A stretch of 64,000 nt of DNA from Acinetobacter populi (GTDB lineage Bacteria > Pseudomonadota > Gammaproteobacteria > Pseudomonadales > Moraxellaceae), in assembly GCF_002174125.1 (NCBI RefSeq), contig NZ_NEXX01000003.1:199749-263748 (forward strand), in the 5' to 3' direction. The notes beneath the pieces were generated by a model. It did no database searches, was not told the origin of the DNA, and saw only the letters and a program-made list of their open reading frames with translations. Positions 16,173 through 26,852 of this stretch are shown one piece after another (positions within the stretch are counted from its first letter, which is position 1; each line of letters begins with the position of its first letter). The translations under genes and the position numbers were made by a program.

Positions 16173-17264
16173 TTATCGTTGAGGTAAAACGTCTTTTAAA
16201 GCGGCATCCATTTCAAGTAACACCTGTTCGGTAGTATCCCAGTCAATACAACCATCGGTAACAGATTGACCATATTCTAACTGACTCAAATCTTTTGGAA
16301 TATCCTGACGACCACCTTTAAGATGACTTTCAACCATCACACCCACAATGGTTTTATTACCATCAACAATCTGCTCGGTTAAATTTCTTAATACCAGCGG
16401 TTGCAAGTATGGATCTTTATTAGAGTTGGCGTGACTGGCATCAATCATGATCTTGTTGCTGACCTTGGCCTTATTCAATGCATCTTCAGCCTGTGCAACA
16501 GAGCTGGCATCATAGTTGGGTTTGCCATTACCACCACGTAATACCACATGCGCATATGGGTTACCACTGGTACGAATGATCGACACCTGACCATGATCAT
16601 TTAAGCCTAAGAAACTATGACCGGATTTCACAGCTTGCATTGCATTGGTCGCAACGGTTAAACCGCCATCAGTACCATTTTTAAAACCAACTGGGGAAGA
16701 TAAACCGGAAGACATCTCGCGGTGAGTTTGGCTTTCTGTAGTCCGTGCACCAATAGCAGACCAGGAAATTAAGTCCTGTAGGTATTGCGGTGAATTGGGA
16801 TCAAGTGCTTCGGTTGCACATGGCAGACCTTTTTCATTTAATTCCAGTAATAATTTACGCCCAAGATGTAAGCCTTTTTCGATATCAAAAGAATCATTCA
16901 TGTCCGGATCGTTAATCAATCCTTTCCAGCCCACAGTAGTGCGTGGTTTTTCAAAATAAACCCGCATGATGATGTATAAAGTATCTTTGACTTTTTCACT
17001 TAATGCAGCCAAACGATCAGCATATTCGTGTGCAGCTTTTGGATCATGAATCGAACAAGGCCCGATCACTACAAACAAACGCTTATCTTTGCCATCTAAA
17101 ATATCACGAACAGTTTGACGACCTGCAAGGACAGTAGCACGAGCTTTTTCGCTCAAAGGTAATTCTGCTTTTAATTGTGCTGGCGTGATCAAAGGTTGTA
17201 CGCTGGCCACATTAATATCATTTACATCAGTATTTGCCACTTTTTGGGCAGTTAAATCACTCAT
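16173..17264 (-). CDS. aroG: 3-deoxy-7-phosphoheptulonate synthase (class I)
   Basis: The protein has 363 residues. Class I DAHP synthase signatures include VVIGPCSIHDP, MRVYFEKPRTTVGWKGLIND, GARTTESQTHREM, and MIDASHANSNKDP for metal and PEP binding. It condenses PEP and erythrose-4-phosphate as the first step of the shikimate pathway. Which aromatic amino acid inhibits it cannot be read reliably, so the aroG/aroF label is by family similarity. It is a single gene, with a 35-bp gap to the phosphatase gene. Confidence 0.92.
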   Translation of the reverse strand: MSDLTAQKVANTDVNDINVASVQPLITPAQLKAELPLSEKARATVLAGRQTVRDILDGKDKRLFVVIGPCSIHDPKAAHEYADRLAALSEKVKDTLYIIMRVYFEKPRTTVGWKGLINDPDMNDSFDIEKGLHLGRKLLLELNEKGLPCATEALDPNSPQYLQDLISWSAIGARTTESQTHREMSSGLSSPVGFKNGTDGGLTVATNAMQAVKSGHSFLGLNDHGQVSIIRTSGNPYAHVVLRGGNGKPNYDASSVAQAEDALNKAKVSNKIMIDASHANSNKDPYLQPLVLRNLTEQIVDGNKTIVGVMVESHLKGGRQDIPKDLSQLEYGQSVTDGCIDWDTTEQVLLEMDAALKDVLPQR

Positions 17265-17372
17265 TACCGTCTCAAGAACTTATCAACATCTATAAATGTG
17301 ATCAATATAGCATAAAATTGCTGTTTTTATCAGCTTAGCCAATTGATAAAACTGGAAAAGTCACGCTATTTT

Positions 17373-18251
17373 TTAAGCTGATATTTTTTCTACTGGCATG
17401 ATTTGAACCACTGCAACTTCAACTTTCGGCTTTGCTTTTACAGGATTAATCATAAAGTTAACCCCCAGCGCAAATAAGGTAATCCCCAAAATACGACGAA
17501 TCAATTTCTCAGGCATTCTTGAACTAATTAATGTCCCCACGATAATGGCAGGAATCGAACCGACCAGTAACCACATTAATAAGGTAAAATCTACATTACC
17601 TGCACTCATATGGCCAATCCCCGCAACTAGCGTCAGGATGACCGCATGCACTACATCAGAACCAATAATACGAATCATGGGTAAATTCGGAAACATAATA
17701 ATCAGTGCCATGATCCCAAATGCACCTGCACCAACAGAAGATAAGGTCACAAATACCCCGAGAATAATCCCCATCATCACAATATAGACACGTTTATTAT
17801 TGGCAATTTCATGACGTTCTTGGTCTGAAATGTTTTGCTCTTGACTACGATAACGGCTAAAAAATTTCTCAATTTGTGGACGGAAAATAATTGAAATACC
17901 GGTAATGGTCAGCATAAAACCCAGAAACATGGTCAATACAGTTTTGTAATGAACAGACTGACTTAAATAGTGATCCAATACCCAAGTGGTAATCAATGAT
18001 GCAGGAATACTGCCCAATGCTAGAAATAAGACAATTGGCCAAACAATATTTAATTTTTTTGCATGCACCAATGAACCACAAAATTTGGAAATTGCGGCAT
18101 AGAGCAAATCGGTACCAATCGCAATATGCGGTTCAATTTTAAATAGACTAATCAAAATCGGTGTCATTAAAGAACCGCCACCTACACCGGTAATGCCGAC
18201 ACAAAAACCGACTAACATTCCGGCAAGAATAAAATGGATGGCATCAAGCAT
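17373..18251 (-). CDS. TauE/SafE-family membrane permease
   Basis: The ATG at 18251 gives 292 residues beginning MLDAIHFILAGMLVGFCVGI, the classic TauE/SafE start with GVGGGSLMTPIL at once after it; a longer frame starts with GTG at 18317. There are about eight helices and a second family repeat (SSVGAGAFGIMALIIMFPN). Members export sulfite, sulfoacetate or related anions or take up sulfur compounds. The substrate is not deducible. Confidence 0.85.
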   Translation of the reverse strand: MLDAIHFILAGMLVGFCVGITGVGGGSLMTPILISLFKIEPHIAIGTDLLYAAISKFCGSLVHAKKLNIVWPIVLFLALGSIPASLITTWVLDHYLSQSVHYKTVLTMFLGFMLTITGISIIFRPQIEKFFSRYRSQEQNISDQERHEIANNKRVYIVMMGIILGVFVTLSSVGAGAFGIMALIIMFPNLPMIRIIGSDVVHAVILTLVAGIGHMSAGNVDFTLLMWLLVGSIPAIIVGTLISSRMPEKLIRRILGITLFALGVNFMINPVKAKPKVEVAVVQIMPVEKISA

Positions 18252-18523
18252 GGCTATTCCACAAATTATGAAAAATTTTGCGAATACTATAACTTTTAAT
18301 GCTAATACGTTATTCACATATTTGGATTACTTATGAAAAATAAAGATATATGCAAATACCGAATTATCGAAACCGCTTATAATTTATTGATATATATATT
18401 TTTAAGATAATTTTATCTAATAATTCGATTTATAGGAATTTATAAACGACAAAATCAAGTGTACTTTTTTTAAACAACACATGGATAAGTCCAGACTTGC
18501 CTAGACTTATCCATACAAATTTT

Positions 18524-20683
18524 TTACATATTTTCTAGGGCTGATTGTTGCCATGATTGCAGAAAATGTTCCGCATCCTGATCATATAAGCCCAGTAAAT
18601 ATTCAATCTGATGTAACCAATCCTGATATTGTGTTTGAGCAACTGATAATTCGCTTAAATCATGCTGTAAAGCCTGTGAAAGTGATTGTCCTTGATCCAG
18701 TGCTTGCTGGAATAGTTGGATTTCTTCATCGTCTTTGGATAAATTCGATTTGGCATATAATACTGCCAGTGTTGCACCATATAATAAGGCATCAACAGCA
18801 AGTTCATGTCGTGCATTCATTTGAATCGAGCCAAAAACCCGATCATTCAGTTGTAACTTGCGGATCGGATCACGTCCTACCCGAATACAGGGATCCTTGA
18901 ACGCACTTCTGCACGACTGTAAAAAGCTGTGTTTTAATTGCGGTAAAATTTTACTGATATTGGGAAACTCATAACTCAAACCCAACCCAACTTCATGATC
19001 GAGTAGGCGCTCAACAAGGGCCTGAATACGCTCATCCCCCATGGCGACACCAATGGTTTCATGTCCAAGTAACAGACCATACCATGCGATCATGCTGTGC
19101 ACGCCATTCCATAGACGATTTTTCACAGTTTGGATCTGGGTAATGTCATCAACAGCAATCACCTGTCTCAGCTGATTTAACAATGGGCTATTATTTTCCA
19201 CATAGATAGGCATATCGCTTTCACTATGGAAAAGAATCAAATCCATGGATTGTAATACATGACTTGGCTGAAAGTTTTGTTTTAAATCGGCAATGGTGGT
19301 ATCCATAAATTTGGCTTGTTCAGCCGTCAATGAAGTACTATCCTCAATATCCAGTGGATCATCATCATTTTTATCCAGTTGATATTGCTGAAATAAATTG
19401 TATTTAATTCTTAATTGACGATACAGTGCCTTGTCATTGAGCTTGGACACCATACGATTGACAACGGTATCAACAAAAATATTCTGCGCCAAAATCTCCT
19501 GTGCAGTCTGCTGATCAGTCAACGTCAATAACGCATGCTCAATATGTTCCAATACAAATTGTTTGGCACCGACTTTATTCAAAATAATCATCAGTGTTAA
19601 TGGCTGTGCATCAGCAGCGTGACGCTCGATTAAACTTCTGGCAATCAGCGGGCTAATCGTTTCAATTGCATGTTCAGGCATACACAAGGCAACAATTGAC
19701 GATTGCTGATACATCGAAACAATATCCTGTTCCTGATTTGAATCAATAATCTCTATGCCATCTATGATTTCATCATAAGATTCTTGATGATAGCGAATAC
19801 AATATTTACCAAATGCCTGAATAGACTCTTTATACAGCGCATTGCTGGTGGTCGCCAAGATTTTTGCAGGTCGGGTGTAGCCGTCCCAATGCGCAAATAT
19901 TTGTGCCAAATAACCACCACCGATTGCCCCAAAGCCATGAATACCAACAATATGTTGATTGTAGGCCTGCGGAAAGCGATCCATCGGTTGTGGCATACCT
20001 ACCGATTCAACATACGTATTGAGATCCTGTAATAATGCCTGCATATCGTCATAAAAAAATTCTGCAAGCTTCAGCATCTCAGGTGTTGGTACTTTAATAT
20101 CCTGTAATAAAACAGTATGCCCTTGTGTTGCATATGCTGACTTTAAACCGTTTTCCGAATCTTCAAACATCAAACATTGCTGGGGTTGCAGATTTAACTT
20201 ACTGGCGGCCAGCAAGAAAATTTCTGGATGCGGCTTGCCCTGCTCCACATCATCACCACAAATTACCACGTCAAAGTATTTATAAACATTGGCATTGATC
20301 AAATATTCTTCGGCGATCACACGTTTACTTGAGGTTGCAACAGCCATACGCAAACCAGATTTTCTTAACCGTTCCAATACTTCGACCAATCCTGATTTTA
20401 TCGGGACACCATATTGCCGCACATGCGCCAGTTCTAGTTGATCTGCATATTGACGGATTTCGGCATAATTAACCTGTTCACCATATATTTCTCTGGCAAG
20501 TTCTTGTGCACGTTTTGCACTCAAGCCCAGACAGGACATTAAATAATCCTCTGAGAATGCTTGTCCGATTAACTCCTGAGATGCCTGTTTCAAGGTTTGA
20601 AACCGTAACCGCTCGGTATCAAACATTGTTCCATCCATATCAAAAATTGCACCCGCTATGGCAATGCCATGATAATCCAACAT
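18524..20683 (-). CDS. mtlD: Bifunctional mannitol-1-phosphate dehydrogenase/phosphatase
   Basis: The protein has 719 residues and is a fusion. Residues 1-220 are a HAD phosphatase with FDMDGT (Asp15 nucleophile, Asp17), ATSSKR and a late GDDVEQGKPHPEIF. From about 245 a polyol dehydrogenase follows: GIHGFGAIGGGY is the NAD-binding loop and NRLWNGVHSMIAWYGLLLG the conserved C-terminal segment. Such fusions in Acinetobacter reduce fructose-6-phosphate to mannitol-1-phosphate and dephosphorylate it, making mannitol as an osmolyte. It has its own 200-bp upstream region and no partner genes. Confidence 0.93.
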   Translation of the reverse strand: MLDYHGIAIAGAIFDMDGTMFDTERLRFQTLKQASQELIGQAFSEDYLMSCLGLSAKRAQELAREIYGEQVNYAEIRQYADQLELAHVRQYGVPIKSGLVEVLERLRKSGLRMAVATSSKRVIAEEYLINANVYKYFDVVICGDDVEQGKPHPEIFLLAASKLNLQPQQCLMFEDSENGLKSAYATQGHTVLLQDIKVPTPEMLKLAEFFYDDMQALLQDLNTYVESVGMPQPMDRFPQAYNQHIVGIHGFGAIGGGYLAQIFAHWDGYTRPAKILATTSNALYKESIQAFGKYCIRYHQESYDEIIDGIEIIDSNQEQDIVSMYQQSSIVALCMPEHAIETISPLIARSLIERHAADAQPLTLMIILNKVGAKQFVLEHIEHALLTLTDQQTAQEILAQNIFVDTVVNRMVSKLNDKALYRQLRIKYNLFQQYQLDKNDDDPLDIEDSTSLTAEQAKFMDTTIADLKQNFQPSHVLQSMDLILFHSESDMPIYVENNSPLLNQLRQVIAVDDITQIQTVKNRLWNGVHSMIAWYGLLLGHETIGVAMGDERIQALVERLLDHEVGLGLSYEFPNISKILPQLKHSFLQSCRSAFKDPCIRVGRDPIRKLQLNDRVFGSIQMNARHELAVDALLYGATLAVLYAKSNLSKDDEEIQLFQQALDQGQSLSQALQHDLSELSVAQTQYQDWLHQIEYLLGLYDQDAEHFLQSWQQSALENM

Positions 20684-20913
20684 CTAAACTCCTAAATTAG
20701 GGAATAACATTTCAATTTATAGCGTTTAGCCTAGTATAAAAATTGATCTTTATAATGATATTGGCAAAATTAAGGTCTATTGATACATAAAATATACATA
20801 AAATGCCTATATTTCAGTCAAACGACATAAACTTTATTTCAAATTGTTAATGATCAATAAACCCTGTTACATGCTAAAATTCATTTTAAATCGGATATTT
20901 TTAAGGATTTACT

Positions 20914-22092
20914 GTGTCAAAACGGCTAAAAATTGCAATAGTTGTCGGAGAAGTATCGGGAGATACGCTAGGCGCAGCACTGATTCGTAGTTTTAAAGCA
21001 CAAGGAATTGACGCAGATTTTGAAGGTATTGGTGGACCACAAATGATTGCGGAAGGCTTTAAGAGTCTTTATCCGATGGATACTTTGTCAGTTATGGGAC
21101 TAGTTGAAGTATTAAAACACCTCAAAGACTTGTTTGCTGTACGTGACGGATTAATCCAGCATTGGGAAAATGCACCTATCGATCTATATATTGGTATTGA
21201 TGCACCGGATTTTAATTTACGTGTGGCAAAACTCATTAAAGATAAGAAGTTACCGATTAAAACCGTACAATACGTTAGTCCTTCGGTATGGGCATGGCGA
21301 CAAAAGCGTGTCTTTAATATCAAATATGCGATTGATCTGGTGCTATGCCTGTTCCCCTTTGAAGTCGATTTCTATCAAAAATATGATGTACCTGCTGTCT
21401 TTGTTGGACATCCATTGGCAAAACAATTACCTTTAAATCCGGATGCTCAACAAGCCAAACAACAATTGCAATTAGATCCGGCACAAGCTTACATTGCCTT
21501 ATTACCTGGCAGTCGTAGCGGTGAAGTATCAAAATTGCTGCCAGTAATGCTGGAATCGGTACAACGCATGATGCAGTCTCAACCACAATTAAAATTTCTG
21601 ATTCCGGCAATCAATGCACAGCGCTCACAGCAAATCAAAACCTTATTAGCTACCCAACCCGATACTGTACAAGAAAAAATACACGTCATTGACAATACGC
21701 ATACTAGCTCAAATATTGGTCGTCTGGTCATGCAAGCCAGTGATGCTGTAGTTCTGGCTTCTGGCACAGCGACACTTGAAGCATTATTGCTACATAAGCC
21801 GATGGTCGTGATTTACAAACTGCATTGGCTAACCTATCGCATTATGTTATGGATGGTGAAAATTCCTGATTATTCATTGCCAAATATTATTGCAAAGAAA
21901 AAAATCGTCACCGAATTGATTCAATCTGATGCAACTGCACAAAATATAGAACGAGACTTAACGCGTTTACTCAATACCGAACAAGGCCTGTTACAACAGC
22001 AACAACTGCTTGCATTACACGAAATGCTAATTTCAGATCAATCGATTCAGGATCCGGCACAGGCTATTTTGCAACATTTTCATTTGGTTTAA
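20914..22092 (+). CDS. lpxB: Lipid-A-disaccharide synthase
   Basis: The start is GTG with AAGGA upstream; the protein has 392 residues. Motifs are VGEVSGDTLGA at the N-terminus, SPSVWAWRQKR, LLPGSRSGEV and the sugar-nucleotide segment LASGTATLEALLL with KPMVVIYKLHWLTY. It joins UDP-2,3-diacylglucosamine and lipid X in lipid A synthesis, acting as a peripheral protein at the inner membrane. The gene stands alone here, away from the lpxD-fabZ-lpxA cluster of many relatives. Confidence 0.95.
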   Translation: MSKRLKIAIVVGEVSGDTLGAALIRSFKAQGIDADFEGIGGPQMIAEGFKSLYPMDTLSVMGLVEVLKHLKDLFAVRDGLIQHWENAPIDLYIGIDAPDFNLRVAKLIKDKKLPIKTVQYVSPSVWAWRQKRVFNIKYAIDLVLCLFPFEVDFYQKYDVPAVFVGHPLAKQLPLNPDAQQAKQQLQLDPAQAYIALLPGSRSGEVSKLLPVMLESVQRMMQSQPQLKFLIPAINAQRSQQIKTLLATQPDTVQEKIHVIDNTHTSSNIGRLVMQASDAVVLASGTATLEALLLHKPMVVIYKLHWLTYRIMLWMVKIPDYSLPNIIAKKKIVTELIQSDATAQNIERDLTRLLNTEQGLLQQQQLLALHEMLISDQSIQDPAQAILQHFHLV

Positions 22093-22202
22093 AGAAAAGC
22101 ATAAACCATGATAAATTAGCGTCCTGTAAGTATTCAGTCGGTAATCTAAATAGCTCTAATGCTATTTCACATAATTGCCTTAGAAATAGAAAAGTCCTAT
22201 AT

Positions 22203-22631
22203 TTAAGTTTTTTCAGACCTCGTCCACAGCCAAATCTGTACCAGCACCATACAACCAATAGTGATCCCAACAAACCATGGATGTGGCACTTTCCAGATCA
22301 TGATCCCTGCTGCAATACTCATACTGATCAGGGAAATATATTTGGCTTTTCTTGGAATACTACGATGCTCATGCCACTGCTGCAAGATCGGTCCAATAAA
22401 ACGATTGTGATAAATCCAGAAATGTAAACGCTGTGAACCTTTGGCAGCAAAAAAACCTGCCAGTATATAAAAATCAATGGTCGGTAAACCCGGCACGACA
22501 ATCCCTATCGTACCAATGATGATACAAGCCCAAGCCAAGATGATACATAACCAGCGAATAATCGCTGATTTTGCCAGTTTTGGTTGTTTTCCAATTTTAT
22601 GCTCTGGCTTGGCTGGTTGCATCGGCATCAT
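22203..22631 (-). CDS. DUF454/YbaN-family inner membrane protein
   Basis: The protein has 142 residues. After a basic start come helices IRWLCIILAWACIIIGTIGI and PGLPTIDFYILAGFFAAKG, which carry the DUF454 signature VPGLPTxxF, then RFIGPILQQWHEHRSIPRKA and two further helices. The function of the family is unknown. It lies 9 bp after the haem oxygenase stop and is probably the last gene of the haem cluster. Confidence 0.85.
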   Translation of the reverse strand: MMPMQPAKPEHKIGKQPKLAKSAIIRWLCIILAWACIIIGTIGIVVPGLPTIDFYILAGFFAAKGSQRLHFWIYHNRFIGPILQQWHEHRSIPRKAKYISLISMSIAAGIMIWKVPHPWFVGITIGCMVLVQIWLWTRSEKT

Positions 22632-22640
22632 GATCCCTAT

Positions 22641-23237
22641 TTACTTCAATTGATCCAGATTTTCCAATAATGTACCAAAACGGGAAAAACCATCCAAAGC
22701 GCCTTGAATCACTTTGTCCTGATCTTCTTTGCTAAAATTAGCATCATCCAAAGCCTGTTTAAATCGTTTCCAGACTCGCATGCGACCTTCAGGATAGGCT
22801 GCCAGATTTCTTGCACCAAATTCTGCTGATAAGCCTAATTTTGCTTGTGCTTCCTTAAATAAAAAAGCTGCCCCCAATGTTGAACCTTCTGAGACATAGA
22901 TCCAGCCCAAGGCTTCTGGATAACCAACATTCAATGTGGCAATCTCTTCACTTTGTGGTTCAAGTCCTAAATCCTGTAAGTCCAGTATTGCGGCCTGTGA
23001 ACGTCCCCTTACCTCTAAATCCGGTATGATTTTTTCTACTTCTACATGTCGATATAGATTTTCGACATCCTGCTGGAAATAGTATTGTGCCAATGTATGC
23101 TGTGCATAGTTATGCCGATTGGCAAAGACTTGTGCTTTTTCCATTAGCTGTTCCATACGGTCATGTTCGTGGCTGGTTTCGATTTTTAGCCGTTGTGAAA
23201 GCATGGATGTTAAAACTTTTGTTAGGCGTATATTCAT
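22641..23237 (-). CDS. hemO: Haem oxygenase (biliverdin-producing)
   Basis: The protein has 198 residues. It starts near LSQRLKIETSHEHDRMEQLM, where the proximal haem-ligand histidine lies, and has the family's distal helix LGWIYVSEGSTLGAAFLFK with its glycine-rich kink, then RMRVWKRFKQALDD. It opens haem to release iron, giving biliverdin. It follows the TonB haem receptor gene by 39 bp, so haem imported by that system is processed in the cytoplasm. An internal ATG at 23204 may be the real start. Confidence 0.92.
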   Translation of the reverse strand: MNIRLTKVLTSMLSQRLKIETSHEHDRMEQLMEKAQVFANRHNYAQHTLAQYYFQQDVENLYRHVEVEKIIPDLEVRGRSQAAILDLQDLGLEPQSEEIATLNVGYPEALGWIYVSEGSTLGAAFLFKEAQAKLGLSAEFGARNLAAYPEGRMRVWKRFKQALDDANFSKEDQDKVIQGALDGFSRFGTLLENLDQLK

Positions 23238-23276
23238 TTCATTAATCTCTTAAATTTTTAAATTGATTGATCCAGA

Positions 23277-25832
23277 TTAAAACTGGTAAGACACACTTAA
23301 TTTATAGTCACGACCAGTACCTGTCATATATTCACCGAGATACATTTTATAATCTCGATTAAAAACATTATCGATTCCAAAATTAATCGTTAAAGGTTTT
23401 TGAGATATTGGTTGCCATACCGCAAATAAATGATGTAATGCATAACCTTTGGTACGCGGTAAAGAAAACCCAGAAGCACCAATAGAGTTATCTGTATTTA
23501 ATATACTTCTGTCCTGTGCATCGACAAAAATACCTCGCCAGCCAGCTGTAAAATTATATTGAGGCAAATTAAACCCAAGTGTTGCCGTTGCTTTACGTGG
23601 AGGCATTTCTTCAATCCATGTTTTTTGACTGAACCATGGATTTACTGGTGAATTATCTCGTTGACCACGTATATAGGAATAGGTGATGCCAGCAAAATAC
23701 AACGGGTGGTTATAAAACATTTCTGCCTCATATCCCTTAATCGTATAATCCGTAATATTTCGATAAAAACCGTGATTATAATTACCATTGCAAACATTGG
23801 CATTTGCACTTTCCCCCGCTGCAATTATCTCGGCTTGTGCCTGACAAAAAACCGAACGGTTTCTAAAAATTTCATTAGAACCTCGGTTATCATAATAGGT
23901 TAAACGTATTTGCAGATGGTCATTGTCAGTAAATAAGTCATCAAAATTCATTTCATTGCCTAAACGAATTGCCAACATTTTTTCTGGTAATAAATAAAGG
24001 CTGGTTGAAGGAACTGTGGCTGTGGGGCCATCCACATAATATTGCTCATCCACGCGTGGAGCACGCCAGGTTTTACTGAAGTTCGCAAACCAGGTTATAA
24101 ATTCTGCTTGTTGCCAGGCTAATGCCAGTCGTGGAGACCACCCTGTATAGGTTTTGCTTGAATAATCCTGACCAACTTCAAGATGACTATATCGAGGTGC
24201 ACGATTACCAAATCCCTGATTGGTAATATGATCATATCGAAGCGATGGCGTAATCGTAAATTTATTGATCTGATATTGATCTTCAAGGAATAAAGCAAAT
24301 AATTTTTGTTCACCTGCCGGCATAAAATTTGGCTCAAAATAACCATAGTTATAATCGGGATTATTATCATAGCTCAGCACATGGATAAGAGAATTTTGTT
24401 CCATTTTTTGGTATTGAAAGCCCACTTTAATTTTATGCTTGCCATAATTTGTCACCAAATCACTCAGGTTGGTAATTTTTAACGCCGTATTACTATAATC
24501 AACCCAACTTTCATTACCTAAATTGGCAGCAAGCATATTTACTGTTGGCAAACGTTTGTCATGTTGTTTAGTCTTTGAATAAGATGCTACAGCCTTAATA
24601 TTAATATAGGGATTTTCTGTAGGATCATATTCATAACTTGCCGAATAACTGGTATCTTCCTGATCCCGATAAACCAAGCGTCGTTTCCATGCTTCATCAT
24701 AACCATAGCGCTCAATATCTGCTGCTGTTGGTACTGCATCTTGATCCCGCATTGCAGCAAAAGGCTCCCAACCGTTATGACCACTTTGCATAAAATTCAA
24801 GGAAATTTTTTGCTCATCCGTAGGATAAAAATTTAATTTTGCCATATAGGTATCTTGATCCTGAGCAGAATATAGAAATTTTGATCCATCCGGACGTTTT
24901 ATTTCTCCACTATCACGCTTGGTATAATAGAGAAGGCCATCAAGTAAACCATTTTCACTTTGAGCATACGCTGCACCAGTATAGGTATTCTGATCATTAT
25001 TACTAAATCGAGAATATTTTAAAAAAGCACCAACATTTTTACCGTCTAATAGTAAATCTTTTACATCTTTGGTCTCTAACGTCACCTTTCCACCAAAACC
25101 GCCATTACCGACCTCTACATTATGCGGGCCTTTATCAACAGTCACCTGCTTTAAGATTTCTGGTTCTATAAATACTGAACCCTGACGATATTTATCAAAT
25201 GTTTTTACTGAGTCATCTAAAGTAATAGGTACATCTTCAACACTTTGCATACCCAAAATATTAATGGTTTGCCCACCTGGCCGGGGTGAACCTGTAGATG
25301 ACACACTAGGCATATTATCCAACAGTTGAGCTACATTATTGACCTGATAACGATCAATGGCCTTTTGAGTTAAGACACTTTGACCAAACTGGATAGGTTC
25401 ATCAGCATGTACCACAATTGGCGACATTTGATAAAGTGAATGTTCATTGGCCTGATTTGATGTCCTATCCTGCTTTAAAGGTGTTTTTCCCTTTTTAACA
25501 ATATAAAATGTCTGTCCCTCTTTACGTAGACTCAGATCAGTATCCTGCAATAATCGCTGTAAAGCCTGTTCAACTGTGTATTGACCGGATAATGCAGAAA
25601 CATTGCGATTTTCCAGCATGTCACTGGCATATAAAATCTGGATATTACCTTGTCTGGCAAGTTGATCAACCGCTTGATGCAAAGGCTGTGCCGCCAGATC
25701 AAGGTTTACTGTTGTTTCCTGTGCCCACAACACACTCGAATACAACATTGTCCCCACCATTAGACTGACTGCTTTTAACTTCCAGTCAGATTTCCCGTTT
25801 CTTTTCACTGCAAAATATGGATATTGCCCCAT
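23277..25832 (-). CDS. TonB-dependent haem receptor with STN signalling domain
   Basis: The ATG at 25832 (AGAGG eight bases upstream) gives 851 residues. After the signal peptide (AVSLMVGTMLYSSVLWA) a secretin/TonB N-terminal domain (LHQAVDQLARQGNIQILYAS) signals to the FecR-type protein. The plug domain begins with NNVAQLLDNMPSVSSTGSPR and has FGGKVTLETKD, and the barrel ends in Phe (YKLSVSYQF). Co-location with hemO and a sigma/anti-sigma pair suggests haem as ligand. Ligand choice is inferred from context; siderophore uptake is less likely. The family uses TonB energy at the outer membrane. Confidence 0.85.
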   Translation of the reverse strand: MGQYPYFAVKRNGKSDWKLKAVSLMVGTMLYSSVLWAQETTVNLDLAAQPLHQAVDQLARQGNIQILYASDMLENRNVSALSGQYTVEQALQRLLQDTDLSLRKEGQTFYIVKKGKTPLKQDRTSNQANEHSLYQMSPIVVHADEPIQFGQSVLTQKAIDRYQVNNVAQLLDNMPSVSSTGSPRPGGQTINILGMQSVEDVPITLDDSVKTFDKYRQGSVFIEPEILKQVTVDKGPHNVEVGNGGFGGKVTLETKDVKDLLLDGKNVGAFLKYSRFSNNDQNTYTGAAYAQSENGLLDGLLYYTKRDSGEIKRPDGSKFLYSAQDQDTYMAKLNFYPTDEQKISLNFMQSGHNGWEPFAAMRDQDAVPTAADIERYGYDEAWKRRLVYRDQEDTSYSASYEYDPTENPYINIKAVASYSKTKQHDKRLPTVNMLAANLGNESWVDYSNTALKITNLSDLVTNYGKHKIKVGFQYQKMEQNSLIHVLSYDNNPDYNYGYFEPNFMPAGEQKLFALFLEDQYQINKFTITPSLRYDHITNQGFGNRAPRYSHLEVGQDYSSKTYTGWSPRLALAWQQAEFITWFANFSKTWRAPRVDEQYYVDGPTATVPSTSLYLLPEKMLAIRLGNEMNFDDLFTDNDHLQIRLTYYDNRGSNEIFRNRSVFCQAQAEIIAAGESANANVCNGNYNHGFYRNITDYTIKGYEAEMFYNHPLYFAGITYSYIRGQRDNSPVNPWFSQKTWIEEMPPRKATATLGFNLPQYNFTAGWRGIFVDAQDRSILNTDNSIGASGFSLPRTKGYALHHLFAVWQPISQKPLTINFGIDNVFNRDYKMYLGEYMTGTGRDYKLSVSYQF

Positions 25833-25955
25833 CACCAAAACCTCTACCAATGAATTTTTAATGTCTTCATCTCTATAACCGTTTGGGCAAAGGCAAATGT
25901 ATACCTGCAATTAAAAAAAATTTTCAAATAAAAATGATTCTTCTCCGTATCTATA

Positions 25956-26852
25956 TTATTTTGCTTTCACAATCCATTGCCCAGTCTGATCTTTATAGGT
26001 CTGAACAGTTGTAATCTGTGGCAAAAGTTGCATAAACTGGTCAGCATTATCAACTTTAAATCGCCCTGAAATGCGAATATTCTGGCTGGCATAATCATTA
26101 AATTTGACATTTAATGGCTGATAACGCTGAAATTCAGTAATCGCTTGTGATAAAGGTAGGGCCTTAAACTGAATATTGCCGGAATGCCATGCTGTTTCTA
26201 CCTCAATATCGGTATCCAAACGATAGGTAAGTTGCTGATGAATTTGTTCTGCACTTTGTGGTGCATATAAATCCAATGCAGGAAGATCCGGACGATCAAG
26301 CAGAGATACCCTTACATGTCCTTGTAAAACAGTGACCTTACTATGCTGTGGACTATATTGCTGCACATTAAATACAGTTCCAATATCTTCAACCTGCATA
26401 TTGCCTGAAGTGACCACAAACCGCCGCTCTAATGGCCGCAAGAACTGCCAAGGATAATGCTTAACAGTAAATGTTGCTTCTCCCTGCTGTAAGCGAATTT
26501 CTTTGGAGCGGAGACGATAATTTACAATAATCTGAGTCGACGTATTGAGCTGAATACGACTACCATCTGCTAAATCAACCCGCTGGTTCTGGCCAAGTTC
26601 TGTTGACAAATATTGTGTTTGATAAACTGGATTAAGCCAATATATATAACCACTTAAAGCCATACATAATAATAAAGCCGATGAGCCAATATGTTTTTTT
26701 AAACGACGCTGACGCGCACGCGCTATGATCTCTTCCTTACTCGGCAATTGTGCCAATAATGTGTCTTCAAATGGTGCAATCGCTTCCTGAACATCACTTA
26801 AATCATAATCCTTTCTTTTTAGATGATGCGTTTTTGTAGAAAAGTGTTTCAC
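25956..26852 (-). CDS. FecR-type anti-sigma/signal transducer
   Basis: The protein has 298 residues. The cytoplasmic N-terminus (about 60 residues) precedes one transmembrane helix (IGSSALLLCMALSGYIYWL), then the periplasmic FecR domain with DLADGSRIQLNTSTQI, EIRLQQGEATFTV and DIGTVFNVQQY. It should relay binding of ligand at the receptor's STN domain to the ECF sigma factor. It overlaps the sigma gene by 4 bp (ATGA), so the two are translationally coupled. Confidence 0.88.
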   Translation of the reverse strand: MKHFSTKTHHLKRKDYDLSDVQEAIAPFEDTLLAQLPSKEEIIARARQRRLKKHIGSSALLLCMALSGYIYWLNPVYQTQYLSTELGQNQRVDLADGSRIQLNTSTQIIVNYRLRSKEIRLQQGEATFTVKHYPWQFLRPLERRFVVTSGNMQVEDIGTVFNVQQYSPQHSKVTVLQGHVRVSLLDRPDLPALDLYAPQSAEQIHQQLTYRLDTDIEVETAWHSGNIQFKALPLSQAITEFQRYQPLNVKFNDYASQNIRISGRFKVDNADQFMQLLPQITTVQTYKDQTGQWIVKAK